A stretch of DNA of 64,000 nucleotides from an uncultured Gammaproteobacteria bacterium (GCA_943788815.1 CALSRS010000001.1:310001-374000), one strand, 5' to 3'. Positions 28,189 to 37,629 are shown, counted from the first letter of the stretch. The notes: a model not told the origin generated them from the sequence alone. Numbers and translations: made by a program.

Positions 28189-28758
28189 TTATCCAAACGG
28201 TCTGACACCAATTAGTGGTCCATGTAACCACATGGCAAATACGACGTAAAGCAGAAGACCCCCAATGACCGCAATAAATATATTCCCCTTGTTTTCTGGA
28301 ATATGCGGAACATCTCTAACAGGTCTCCTTTTTACTGAAATTCTGTCTGTAACCGCCCAAAACAAAAATGCACCAAATAATATGAGATCTGCCGATGATC
28401 CATTTACCAGCAAATGTGCCGTAGCCCAAAGTTTTACGCCTATCAGTTGAGGATGTTTAATTTTTTTATTTATCGCGCTGGGGAAATAAGGTGCCAGCAT
28501 AAAAATAAAAAATGGCACCAACAATAATGCTGCTATGTGTTTTAACCACATAGGTGGCATATATAAAATCGGTGCGGACAAGCGATATTCACCATATCCC
28601 CTTATTAACAACACCAGTCCCACCAGGGATAAGAGGCTATAGAATGCTTTCCATAATATTTGATTCTTTTCAGCCATACTATTTCTAAACGGCATTGCAA
28701 AAATTGATATCGAATGAATACTAAAAAAAATCACCAAACCCGCTATTAATTCAATCAT
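28189..28758 (-). CDS. NnrU family membrane protein
   Basis: A 189-residue inner-membrane protein with about six helices. The segments WKAFYSLLSLVGLVL, HPQLIGVKLWATAHLLVNG and SADLILFGAFLFWAV match the NnrU family, related to isoprenylcysteine methyltransferase-like folds and originally described beside denitrification genes. No denitrification gene is seen here. The His and Asn residues in HPQLIG and HLLVNG are the conserved ones of the family. The ribosome binding site AAAGG is present. Confidence 0.85.
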   Translation of the reverse strand: MIELIAGLVIFFSIHSISIFAMPFRNSMAEKNQILWKAFYSLLSLVGLVLLIRGYGEYRLSAPILYMPPMWLKHIAALLLVPFFIFMLAPYFPSAINKKIKHPQLIGVKLWATAHLLVNGSSADLILFGAFLFWAVTDRISVKRRPVRDVPHIPENKGNIFIAVIGGLLLYVVFAMWLHGPLIGVRPFG

Positions 28759-28942
28759 TCTTTCAGCCTTTAAATTATTGTATTAAAACACGTATTAATT
28801 GTGGCTCAAGTTATAAGTCATCAATAAATTTATTTATAACACTCAATGTTGTACTTGCGCAACGCCATACCAATATATTTAAATATTTGTGACGATATAA
28901 ATAACTTTTCAAAAATTATTATAATGGAAATTTGATGCGGAA

Positions 28943-29311
28943 ATGCGTGAGAATAGAAAACTAAAGCGATATTCAGTGAAACTCAAGGTATATAGCCAGA
29001 AGACAGGTAAATTAATAGGCTACATAGAAGATATCAACATTAGTGGCATGAGCATAAAAAGTACGGTTCGCTTCCGAGATATGCAGGAAATCAAAGTATG
29101 GTTTGGCGTAGATTCTTATAAGAAGTCAGAAAAAATTGATCTCACAGTAATAAAGGTTTGGGATGCATTTACAGATACGATTCCACGTTTTTACAATACA
29201 GGCTTACATTATATAAACCCAGGTGAAGATACACTTGATCTACTACAGGAAATGATTATTGAGTTACGAGATGAATATGTAACCCAAAGAAGTGAATCAT
29301 CGTATATTTAA
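28943..29311 (+). CDS. PilZ domain protein
   Basis: A 122-residue protein with one PilZ domain. RKLKRYSVK (RxxxR) starts at residue 5 and DINISGMSI (D-x-S-x-x-G type) lies near residue 32, the two c-di-GMP contacts. Its 3' end overlaps by 15 bases the 3' end of the GGDEF-EAL gene on the other strand. This physical link pairs a c-di-GMP receptor with a c-di-GMP enzyme, although the overlap itself means they are not one operon. Confidence 0.85.
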   Translation: MRENRKLKRYSVKLKVYSQKTGKLIGYIEDINISGMSIKSTVRFRDMQEIKVWFGVDSYKKSEKIDLTVIKVWDAFTDTIPRFYNTGLHYINPGEDTLDLLQEMIIELRDEYVTQRSESSYI

Positions 29312-31486
29312 TACCTCTGCAACAGATAGAGGGGATGACAACATAAATCCCTGAAAATAATCACATCTCCTGTCTGCTAAGCATTTGAATTGTTCCTCTG
29401 ATTCAATCCCTTCCCCAATGACTGTGATCGACATTGCCTGACTTAATGAAAAAATCATGTCCAATATTTTTTCATCTTGTACATTGAGAGGCATATTTTT
29501 AATTAGGCATTTATCAAGTTTAATATATTTAATAGGAAATAATTTAATAGGCTCCAGAGATAAATGGCCTGTGCCAAAATCATCTATTGCCAGCTGCACA
29601 CCTAGTTCACATAAATTTTCTATAACTTTTCTATTCTCATGCAAATTCGCATCCAGATTTTTCTCAGATAATTCTATTACCAGGTTTTCAGGCTTGAATT
29701 GACTAATTGCCAGGGCATTTTGAACAATTTCCAGGAGTTTTGATTTGATTTGTAATGGGGAAACATTAATAAATATTTTTTCGCCTTTGCTTTTTTCTTC
29801 TTCCCAGGATTGTGCTGTCTGCATAGCAGTTAATAATACCCATTCTTCGATCTCATCAAGTAACCCTACCTTCTCTGCCAACGGTAATAGTTCTATGGGT
29901 TCAACTAGTCCCACATCTCTCGAATTCCAACGTATCAATGACTCATAACCCAATATTTGTTTTTCCTTTGAAAATATTGGTTGATATAAAATCTTCAGTT
30001 CATTATTTACAATTGCTGTTCGTAAATCATTTTCAACTTTCACATTGCTGAATATTTTATTATTTAGATCACTTAAATAAAAATGATGCCGATTCCGCCC
30101 CATTGCTTTTGCTTTATACATTGCGGCATCTGCACAACTAATTAGCTGCTGTATGTCTTTCCCATCTTTAGGCGCCAGCGCGATACCAATACTCGCTGAT
30201 ATAAAATGTTGTTTATCTTTTATACGATATGGCTGAGCCAAAGTATTCATTATTCTCTTTGCAAAATTTTCTATATCCTCCATATTTCGATACGAGAATA
30301 TCAAGGTGAACTCATCGCCTCCATAGCGCGCCATTAAATCTTTGTCACGGACACAACTGCTTAATCGCTTACTAACAGCCTTTAGCAGTTCATCTCCTAC
30401 CATGTGTCCCTCGTTATCATTAATATTCTTAAACCCATCAAGATCAATAAACATTAAGACAAATGAATTATCTTCGTTAATATTACTCAGTCTTGCTGAG
30501 GCTTCTTTCTCAAAGAAGAGACGATTTGGCAAATTGGTAAGAATGTCGTGATGAGCGAGGTGAGACAGTTTACTTTCTGACTCTTTCATTGTGCTGATAT
30601 CTGAAAGGACGATAACAAATTGCGCAGAAAGACTATTTTCTGCATTAACCTTTCTAATATTCATCAGTAAATGCAAAACCTCACCAGCCTGATTTTTAAG
30701 ATCAACATTACCTCGCCAATGGTCTTCATTGACCATATTGTTTTTCAGGTTTTCCAATTGAACTTCATCTGAGAGAAGTAAATCGTAAAAATTCATACTT
30801 TTTATTGCATTAGCATCAAAGCCAGTTAGTGTTTCAAATGCCAGATTTGATTTAAAAATTATCCCATCATTATCAGCAATCAGGATACTCTCAGTAGAAT
30901 TATCAAAAGCTATCTTGGAATGTAACAATAGTTCATCTGCTTTAGCACGTTCAATTGCAAAACTGGCCAGATGACTTGCTGATTGCAAAATATATTGATG
31001 AAGTGGATTTGGTTTCCTTTTAATTCCACTTGTCAGAGAAAATGAACCGAATATTTCTCCGTTTATATATATGGGATAAGACCAACATGACCTAATTGAA
31101 TATTTTTTTGCGATATCTCGAACATTTTCCCAGGAATCCGCAATGCTCACATCTTCTATAAACATGGATTTACCCGTTGCAACAGCACTGGCGCATGATC
31201 CATATCCATATTCTGGACTTATTTTACTAAAGTCTTTTCTGATTTCATCTGAATAACTGGGTGAGGCAATTACAGTCAAGCTGGTTTTATTTTCATTAAA
31301 TACCATCACGGCTGCCAGGCCGTCGCCAACCAGTTTTTCACTCATAAGACATAATTCATTAAGCGATTCCGAGACAGATTTACGGTGCGCAATTAGCTCG
31401 AGCATTGATGTCTGAATATGAAAAACTTCAGTAATACTTTCGGTGTTTGTGTTTTTTTCTACTAATTCTGGTGCGGGCTTGGCCAT
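29297..31486 (-). CDS. GAF-PAS-GGDEF-EAL sensor, diguanylate cyclase / phosphodiesterase
   Basis: A 729-residue soluble signalling protein: GAF (about residues 25-185), PAS (about 190-300), GGDEF (about 310-475) and EAL (about 490-720). The cyclase site is RYGGDEF, and the product-inhibition site RDKD lies five residues before it, so synthesis looks possible and feedback-controlled. The EAL side keeps GYESL (ESL for EAL), NVSPLQI, ELSEKN, IDDFGTG, KLDK, GEGIE and FQGF, so hydrolysis looks possible as well. ATG 31486 is preferred to an in-frame TTG at 31501. No membrane segment is present. Confidence 0.92.
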   Translation of the reverse strand: MAKPAPELVEKNTNTESITEVFHIQTSMLELIAHRKSVSESLNELCLMSEKLVGDGLAAVMVFNENKTSLTVIASPSYSDEIRKDFSKISPEYGYGSCASAVATGKSMFIEDVSIADSWENVRDIAKKYSIRSCWSYPIYINGEIFGSFSLTSGIKRKPNPLHQYILQSASHLASFAIERAKADELLLHSKIAFDNSTESILIADNDGIIFKSNLAFETLTGFDANAIKSMNFYDLLLSDEVQLENLKNNMVNEDHWRGNVDLKNQAGEVLHLLMNIRKVNAENSLSAQFVIVLSDISTMKESESKLSHLAHHDILTNLPNRLFFEKEASARLSNINEDNSFVLMFIDLDGFKNINDNEGHMVGDELLKAVSKRLSSCVRDKDLMARYGGDEFTLIFSYRNMEDIENFAKRIMNTLAQPYRIKDKQHFISASIGIALAPKDGKDIQQLISCADAAMYKAKAMGRNRHHFYLSDLNNKIFSNVKVENDLRTAIVNNELKILYQPIFSKEKQILGYESLIRWNSRDVGLVEPIELLPLAEKVGLLDEIEEWVLLTAMQTAQSWEEEKSKGEKIFINVSPLQIKSKLLEIVQNALAISQFKPENLVIELSEKNLDANLHENRKVIENLCELGVQLAIDDFGTGHLSLEPIKLFPIKYIKLDKCLIKNMPLNVQDEKILDMIFSLSQAMSITVIGEGIESEEQFKCLADRRCDYFQGFMLSSPLSVAEVLNIR

Positions 31487-31560
31487 AGTCAATATTAACA
31501 AAATTCACTATGCATTGGTTGAAATTTTACCCTGACAAAACAATTTTACATAAAAAGCGA

Positions 31561-32874
31561 TTATACAACTTTGACCAATAAGGCAGACAGAAATCCAGCC
31601 AAGGTGGATAAGCCAACAACCGATCCACCCATTTCAAATGCTTCAGGCAACATGGTCTCGGCTATCATCGTTAGCATAGCCCCGGCAGCCAGGGCCTCAA
31701 TACCCACCATAAAATAATACAGACCTCCAACGGGATCTGGCGGAAATATTACCGATCCCAATGCTGCACCCAAGCCTGTAGTCAACGTGATTGATCCCCA
31801 CATGAGGTATATTTTACCCAGGGATAGACCATTATCCCTCATACTCACGGAGCTTGACATGGCTTCAGGCATATTTGCCAGAAATACACCGACTATGAAC
31901 GCGAGACTAACCCCGCCGGGACTGACTACTAATAATCCGATAACTAGTGATTCAGGTATGGCATCAATAAATATTCCTAACCAAATCGCCAAGGATGCAT
32001 TGCCATGTGATCGAGTTTCACCTTCGCTACGAATTTCTTCGGTGGTGACTGCTACCTGTTCCTTGTCAAGAAATTCCATGGTTTGTTTATGCCAATCTTC
32101 ATTTACTTCCACATCTGTTTTCATAGACAATTCATCAAGTCTGGCTGCAGCCATTTTCATAATCTTGTCTCTAACTGTTCCATCTTCCTTAAGGAGGGTT
32201 TTAAAATCATCTCGTGAAATACTGTAGACCTGAACATTTCCTCTTGCGATAGCATCAGCAGTCCGTGGCCCTTCCTGTATTACACCAAGTTCTCCAAAAC
32301 TATCGTATTTAATTAATGTTGCCAGTGTATTTAATTCATTACCTACGTGACGAATTATCTCCACTTCTCCACTGAGTATAAAAAACATCTCTTCTGCTGC
32401 ATCACCCTGGCGGCATATTACTTCTCCATCAACATAGGTTTTTAATTCCAACTCATGAAGCAGATCAGCCATCAACTCCGGTGATAATTCGTTCAACACC
32501 TTAATTTTTCCGAGTTTCTCCAGCAAGATTTTTGAACGTTTATACTTGATCCGCTCCAGGTAATGTCGCGCACTGGATAAACGACGCATAAATGCACCGT
32601 AATTATTTAATATGGCATTTAATCCTGAGAAGGTGATCCCTCCCAAAATGGCAGCAGCAAAGACTACCCAGATAACTGTGCTACCGTGAGATTCCACATG
32701 ATGAGGAACATGTCCAAATAATTCTATTGTCAGTGCAAATAGTAATGCACCACCACCAAAGGCCATGAAGATGGAATTAATTTTCTTGCTGGGTCTGGAC
32801 CATAAGCCCAACCAGGCGCCTATGGGTAATGAAATGGCACTGATGATACCCCAGAAAAATGCGGTAGTTGTCAT
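31561..32874 (-). CDS. ZIP-like metal transporter with inserted cyclic-nucleotide-binding domain
   Basis: A 437-residue membrane protein. Three N-terminal helices (to about residue 90) are followed by a cytosolic cNMP-binding domain (about residues 122-240; FGELG and the phosphate-contact Arg204 in GPRTAD), a linker, then about five helices ending in AAGAMLTMIAETMLPEAF, which is typical of ZIP proteins. The metal-binding helices read DAIPES (D304-S309) and NMPEAM in place of the HNFPEG / HNIPEG of ZupT, so the usual His ligands are missing. Either selectivity differs or this is a sensor. The ribosome binding site CAGGAG is good. Divergent from the SulP gene. Confidence 0.85.
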   Translation of the reverse strand: MTTTAFFWGIISAISLPIGAWLGLWSRPSKKINSIFMAFGGGALLFALTIELFGHVPHHVESHGSTVIWVVFAAAILGGITFSGLNAILNNYGAFMRRLSSARHYLERIKYKRSKILLEKLGKIKVLNELSPELMADLLHELELKTYVDGEVICRQGDAAEEMFFILSGEVEIIRHVGNELNTLATLIKYDSFGELGVIQEGPRTADAIARGNVQVYSISRDDFKTLLKEDGTVRDKIMKMAAARLDELSMKTDVEVNEDWHKQTMEFLDKEQVAVTTEEIRSEGETRSHGNASLAIWLGIFIDAIPESLVIGLLVVSPGGVSLAFIVGVFLANMPEAMSSSVSMRDNGLSLGKIYLMWGSITLTTGLGAALGSVIFPPDPVGGLYYFMVGIEALAAGAMLTMIAETMLPEAFEMGGSVVGLSTLAGFLSALLVKVV

Positions 32875-33013
32875 AGCAACTCCTGAAATTGTTTTCAGCT
32901 TAAAATATATTTATTTGTAATATCTGTCTTGTTATTAACAAGTAATATATACAGCCTGAGAATACTTAAAAAACTCAGAATTTATATACGATTTTTTATC
33001 GCAGACAAACTTA

Positions 33014-33058
33014 GCATGATCTACATCATGTAATAAAATGAGAAAATCATTGTATCAT
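33014..33058 (+). promoter_or_regulatory. FNR/CRP-type palindrome and putative -10 of the SulP gene
   Basis: A perfect palindrome CATGAT-CTAC-ATCATG (33015-33030) matches the FNR-type layout TTGAT-N4-ATCAA at four of five bases in each arm. A -10-like TATCAT (33053-33058) lies downstream, which would place a start site near 33065 and the palindrome centre at about -42, the position used by class II FNR/CRP activators. The match is by eye, and no regulator gene of this family is in the window. Confidence 0.5.
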
Positions 33059-33104
33059 CCATATACCTTAGGCTACACGACCTATTTTCACAGCATTATG
33101 CCAA

Positions 33105-35324
33105 ATGAAAAAAACAGATATTGAGCAAAAACCACCTCATTATTTAATTAATGAATTCTGGGGTGGCTTGGCCTCTATGCTAGTGGCACTCCCATCTGCA
33201 ATAGCCTTTGGTGTCCTGGTTTACTCATCTATCAACCCCGAATTTGCTGGCGAGGGGGCACTGGTGGGGATGATAGGTGCAGCGGCACTTGGAATCACTG
33301 CCCCATTGGTGGGTAGAACCCCGGCACTGATTACCGCACCCTGTGCACCTGCTGCCGCAATACTCTCAGGACTTGCCATTACACTGGTAGACAGTGGTAT
33401 GGATATCAGTCGTATACCCGGACTACTGGCACTAACCGCATTACTGTCTTCAGCATTTCAGATAACTTATGGCCTGATAAAAGGCGGCAGGTTAATAAAA
33501 TATATCCCCTATCCCGTGGTCAGTGGTTATCTCTCAGGTGTGGGGCTGATTATCGCCATCAGTCAGATGCCGAAATTACTAGGGACTCCGGACGGTGTGG
33601 GTTTACAGCATGGGTTGGTATCCATAAGTGATTGGCAGTGGCCAGGAATCATTGTTGGTGTGGTAACCATCTCTGTGATGGTTCTGGCACCGCGGGTAAC
33701 CAGGAAGGTCCCGGCTGCAATCCTGGGATTACTTGCCGGGATCAGCATGTATTTTATTTTGGGTGTTTTTATTCCTGACATGATGGAGTTAACAGGGAAT
33801 CGCCTGATCATCGGTCCTATCCAATCCAGTGCCTCTTTTACCGATACGGTCAGTGGCCGGTTCAGTTCTATCCTGAAAATTCGCATGGACGATCTTGCCA
33901 TGGTGTTCTATTCTGCCATGGCATTGTCGGTGTTGTTGTCAATCGACACTCTGAAAACCTGTGTTGTACTCGATGCCTTGACAAAAAATCGGCATAATTC
34001 AAACCGTGAATTGTTTGGGCAAGGCATCGCCAACCTGGCGTCATTTGTAACAGGCGGAATGGCCGGCGCCGGTACCATGGGCCCAACATTGGTCAACGTA
34101 ACCAGTGGTGGCAGAAAATCAGCTTCAGGTATTGCTGAGGGGATCATGGTCATCCTCGCCATACTGGTCCTTTCCCCCTTAATAGCCTGGGTTCCTATTG
34201 CCGCTCTGGCCGGCATTATGTTAGTAGTTGCATTTAACATGTTTGAATGGAATGCCTTCAGGTTGCTGAAACATAAAGAAACCCGGCTTGATTTTGCTGT
34301 CATCGCGGCAGTCGTCATTGTCGCAGAAACCCTGGGACTGATTCAGGCATCTGCTACTGGAGTCGGGCTAGCCATCATTTTATTCATACGGGACCAGATA
34401 AGGGGTTCAGTCCTGCGACGAAAATTCACACTATCTGAAATCTCATCAAAGACAAATCGCCTTGAATCTGAAAGGGACATACTGAAAACCCAGGGTGAAA
34501 ATGCTGCAGTAATCGACCTTCAGGGCAACCTGTTTTTTGGCACCACGGATCAATTATTCACTGAACTCGATAATGACCTTAAAACCCGAAAATTTCTGCT
34601 GTTTGATTTACGCCGGGTACAATCGCTGGATTATACCGCTGCACACTTGTTCACCCTGATGGAGGAACGCCTTAAGGAGAGATATGGTGATCTGCTGTTT
34701 TGTGGTCTACCATCCTCCCTACACAGCCGCCAGGACCTGTATAAATACATGAAACGTGTAGGTTTAATCAGTGAATCGGGGGTTGGGATCCGCATATTTG
34801 AAACCCGCGATTCTGCCATTGAGTGGATGGAAAATCGCATACTGGAAGACAACGGCTGGGAAAATACCGCAATAGAACAAGCACTGGACATCAAAGACAT
34901 TGAACTACTCAGGCAACTAAAAGAGGACACAATTGACAGTCTAAAGAGCTGTATAAAAGAATTAACAGTAAAACCCGGGGAAAAAATATTCAGCCAGGGA
35001 GATGAAGGAGACGAGATATTTTTGTTACGTCGCGGTGTAATTCGTATTCTACTACCACTGAGGGGAGGTAAACATCATCATCTCGCAACCTTCAGCCGTG
35101 GTGATTATTTCGGAGAGATGGCATTTCTTGACAAAGGCACCCGGTCAGCGGATGCCGTGGCAAAAACCGAGTGTGATCTATATGTATTATCACGTGCAGA
35201 ATTTAACAAACAGGTTTATAACAACCCGGTCATGGGGGTGCAGGTATTTGCACGTCTGGCACTGGCAGTCTCATTGAGACTTAGGCAAACCGATATTGAA
35301 TTAAGAGGTAATGAAGATCGATAA
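33105..35324 (+). CDS. SulP anion transporter with STAS and cyclic-nucleotide-binding domains
   Basis: A 739-residue SulP/SLC26-type transporter. The membrane part (about residues 15-430) includes the SulP core GGLASMLVALPSAIAFG, GRTPALITAPCAPAAA and SGVGLIIAISQMPKLLG. A STAS domain follows at about residues 455-570 (AVIDLQGNLFFGTTDQLF). The C-terminal cNMP-binding domain begins near residue 622, with YFGEMAFLDKG (Glu671) and the phosphate Arg680 in TRSAD. Substrates of the family include sulphate, bicarbonate, dicarboxylates and chloride; the sequence does not choose. Nucleotide control is inferred from the domain. It reads visibly more G+C-rich than its left-hand neighbours. Confidence 0.93.
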   Translation: MKKTDIEQKPPHYLINEFWGGLASMLVALPSAIAFGVLVYSSINPEFAGEGALVGMIGAAALGITAPLVGRTPALITAPCAPAAAILSGLAITLVDSGMDISRIPGLLALTALLSSAFQITYGLIKGGRLIKYIPYPVVSGYLSGVGLIIAISQMPKLLGTPDGVGLQHGLVSISDWQWPGIIVGVVTISVMVLAPRVTRKVPAAILGLLAGISMYFILGVFIPDMMELTGNRLIIGPIQSSASFTDTVSGRFSSILKIRMDDLAMVFYSAMALSVLLSIDTLKTCVVLDALTKNRHNSNRELFGQGIANLASFVTGGMAGAGTMGPTLVNVTSGGRKSASGIAEGIMVILAILVLSPLIAWVPIAALAGIMLVVAFNMFEWNAFRLLKHKETRLDFAVIAAVVIVAETLGLIQASATGVGLAIILFIRDQIRGSVLRRKFTLSEISSKTNRLESERDILKTQGENAAVIDLQGNLFFGTTDQLFTELDNDLKTRKFLLFDLRRVQSLDYTAAHLFTLMEERLKERYGDLLFCGLPSSLHSRQDLYKYMKRVGLISESGVGIRIFETRDSAIEWMENRILEDNGWENTAIEQALDIKDIELLRQLKEDTIDSLKSCIKELTVKPGEKIFSQGDEGDEIFLLRRGVIRILLPLRGGKHHHLATFSRGDYFGEMAFLDKGTRSADAVAKTECDLYVLSRAEFNKQVYNNPVMGVQVFARLALAVSLRLRQTDIELRGNEDR

Positions 35325-35342
35325 CTTCTCTTAATTATAATA

Positions 35343-36074
35343 TTAATAACGAATCAGTAGGGACTCATAGCCAAAAACAGCATTTAAATGGTGCAGAAAG
35401 GCATGCTGTCCATATTCGGTCCACAGCTCATTCACCTGATCTTCAGCATCACCGTAGGCAGCTATCATACTATCAATGTCCATCTCATCATTGACTGACT
35501 GTGGCACAACATCCTCTAGCAGAGATAACCAGGTCATACTCACACCCATAATGTAAGTTGGCCAATGTCGTTGCACTGACTCGGGCCAGCTTTTATCACT
35601 TGTATCTTCAATATGCTTTTGTTTTGCATCGTCTGCAGATGTGCACCCTGTTGTTTCCAGAATATTTTCAGCTATTAATCTTTGTTTTATTCTGGATTGG
35701 TTAATTTTCTGACTGATCTGTGCTGCCACGTCTGATCCTGAATAAAAAATAAAACTAAACTGATGACCAGCATCATCACGGTTAGCACGTCTATGGAATC
35801 GCCATCGATATAGAGAATCTCCGTATTGCTTCAGAACTGGGGCAACAATTTGATGTGCAAGCAGTAAATCAAGCTCAAATTTCAAGTCACTCTCCTCGGG
35901 CCAGTATATCTTGAAAAAACAACTTCGCCAGGCTGGGTTGACCATATGTTGATCTTCCAACGGGTAAGACACGGACTGAGTTTGCCGTTGAGAGATAGAA
36001 CTACACCCTGTAAGTAGCAAGGATATGAAAACTGAAATCAATAAAAAACGATAAGTGAAACAATTTATTTGCAT
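35343..36074 (-). CDS. Hypothetical lipoprotein of the sigma locus
   Basis: A 243-residue lipoprotein with lipobox LTGC (Cys near residue 24). The mature part is alpha/beta with many Trp and Tyr and no recognised motif. The segments WRSCFFKIYWPEE and ELDLLLAHQIVAPVLKQ are distinctive. Its ATG shares one base with the stop of the anti-sigma-like gene (TAATG), so it is translationally coupled to it and should belong to the same envelope response. It converges with the SulP gene, with 18 bases between the stops. Confidence 0.7.
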   Translation of the reverse strand: MQINCFTYRFLLISVFISLLLTGCSSISQRQTQSVSYPLEDQHMVNPAWRSCFFKIYWPEESDLKFELDLLLAHQIVAPVLKQYGDSLYRWRFHRRANRDDAGHQFSFIFYSGSDVAAQISQKINQSRIKQRLIAENILETTGCTSADDAKQKHIEDTSDKSWPESVQRHWPTYIMGVSMTWLSLLEDVVPQSVNDEMDIDSMIAAYGDAEDQVNELWTEYGQHAFLHHLNAVFGYESLLIRY

Positions 36075-37018
36075 TAGTCCTCCATCTGACTATTAGTCGA
36101 TTCACACAAGCCATCGGTATAACTGAAGACATTCTCGTCACTGCAAGCACTGCAAGCATTTGGGTAATTCATATCCTCGGTATTGTCACAAGGTGTCGTA
36201 ACACAACGTATGCCCGTGTCGCGTACCGCGCAGACCGGCATGTATATCTCGGCACAGACCTCAGGTCGAGGTATTGTACACTCGGTATTCGATTTGCGTT
36301 GAGCGGTCACGACAATATCAGACGATCCCATTGTCGCAGTCAGAGAGTTTGTAGTCACAGTATCCGAGTCTTCCAGCAATTGAGTTCGGGTATCGACCGG
36401 CATCTGGGGTGCTACCTGGTCTGCGAAATCTACTTCGCTGTTAATGGCCGAGATAGATTCAGGCAACTGCTGCTGCGTGCCCATAGCGGTCTCCTCTCTA
36501 ATCTCATCAAATGACGTCTCCTCATCCGAGGTGATACTGCGCATGACTCTGAATGCTGGCAGGTCAGCAGTCGATGATTCTGCCGATACCTGTTCAGATG
36601 ACACATCATTACTAATAATATTTTCTAGTATCACATTTGATTCGCTGATGGCCGCATTCTGACTAACTGCTGCATTGCGATTCATATCGAATGTTTTTTC
36701 CTGAGTGGCCACCTCAGACAGATTTTCAATGGCTGGAGTAAACATGGCCCGTTCAGACTCATTGGGAAGATTAAAAACCACCAATACCGACAACACCACC
36801 ACCGCAGCAATAGAAACAGGGACATGCCAGGTGCTTGAGAACGGTGCCGTTACCCTCACAGGACCCGATCCTACAGCCTTGCGGGACGCGGCGAGTATTG
36901 CCTCATCCGTTGTCGCCGACGGCATTTCAGAAGCATTTTGTTGATATGCCTGTGAGAGTCCATCTTTCCCAGCCTGGTATTCGTTAAGGTCGTTGCCGTC
37001 TTTGTCGTTGCCTGTCAT
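36074..37018 (-). CDS. Anti-sigma-factor-like membrane protein with Kazal-like periplasmic domain
   Basis: A 314-residue single-pass protein. Residues 1-62 should be cytosolic, one helix spans about 66-84, and a long Ser/Glu/Asn-rich periplasmic linker leads to a Cys-rich end. That end has eight Cys (247, 255, 263, 272, 277, 289, 292, 305) with YMPVCAV, NYPNACSAC and SYTDGLC, the pattern of a Kazal-type protease inhibitor with an insert. Position and a 4-base overlap with the ECF sigma gene make an anti-sigma role likely. I do not see a clear zinc-type anti-sigma motif in the cytosolic part, so that call rests on context. Confidence 0.72.
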   Translation of the reverse strand: MTGNDKDGNDLNEYQAGKDGLSQAYQQNASEMPSATTDEAILAASRKAVGSGPVRVTAPFSSTWHVPVSIAAVVVLSVLVVFNLPNESERAMFTPAIENLSEVATQEKTFDMNRNAAVSQNAAISESNVILENIISNDVSSEQVSAESSTADLPAFRVMRSITSDEETSFDEIREETAMGTQQQLPESISAINSEVDFADQVAPQMPVDTRTQLLEDSDTVTTNSLTATMGSSDIVVTAQRKSNTECTIPRPEVCAEIYMPVCAVRDTGIRCVTTPCDNTEDMNYPNACSACSDENVFSYTDGLCESTNSQMED

Positions 37019-37629
37019 GGATTCATCACCTGCTTTAGTTTTTTTACTGCATATCGCAATCGGCTCTTTACTGTTTCCTTGTTGACTCCTGTTAGTGTAG
37101 CAATTTCCTCCAGATCCATCCCGGCCTCTTCTTTTAATAAAAATACATCACGCTGCATGACAGGTAATGATTCTACCGCTGCACTTAGGCTTGCAACCTG
37201 TTGTTGCAGGTCAACCTGAACGTCGGGCTGATCGTATTCTATAGCAGTTAATGTATCTGGATTGATATCTTCCATCTCGTATCCCCGATTCCCTGTCTGC
37301 CTGTAATAGTCGATGATACGGTGCCTCGCAATGGTGTATAACCAGGTAGTAAACTTTGCCTTTACTTCATATCCACCATGGTTCTGTATCAATTTCATCC
37401 ATACATCCTGAAATAATTCATTGGCCGTTTCCTCTTCACGACACTGACGTAATATGTAACGATACACTGGTCCTTTATGACGCAAATATAATATTTCAAA
37501 TGCGGCTGCATCACCCTGCTGATATAACAGCATCAATTCTTCATCGGCAATATCCTGATCCATAACACAAGTGTATGGCGTCAATGCCTCAGGCGTCAAA
37601 GGACGATTGTCACTAGCAGTGTCAAACAT
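37015..37629 (-). CDS. ECF-type RNA polymerase sigma factor
   Basis: A 204-residue sigma factor with regions 2 and 4 only. Region 2 spans about residues 30-100 (LYLRHKGPVYRYILRQC, ELFQDVWMKLIQ, FTTWLYTIARHRIIDYYR), and region 4 begins at SLPVMQRDVFLLKEEAG and has LEEIATLTGVNKETVKSRLRYA. It is probably held by the membrane protein encoded directly after it (ATGA overlap) and released on an envelope signal. An in-frame ATG at 37563 is an alternative start, and neither has a good ribosome binding site. Confidence 0.9.
   Translation of the reverse strand: MFDTASDNRPLTPEALTPYTCVMDQDIADEELMLLYQQGDAAAFEILYLRHKGPVYRYILRQCREEETANELFQDVWMKLIQNHGGYEVKAKFTTWLYTIARHRIIDYYRQTGNRGYEMEDINPDTLTAIEYDQPDVQVDLQQQVASLSAAVESLPVMQRDVFLLKEEAGMDLEEIATLTGVNKETVKSRLRYAVKKLKQVMNP

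Noticed and set aside
33563-34318. Long open frames antisense to the SulP gene
   Set aside because: They are mirror frames of a G+C-richer coding gene, have no family resemblance and no plausible start signals.
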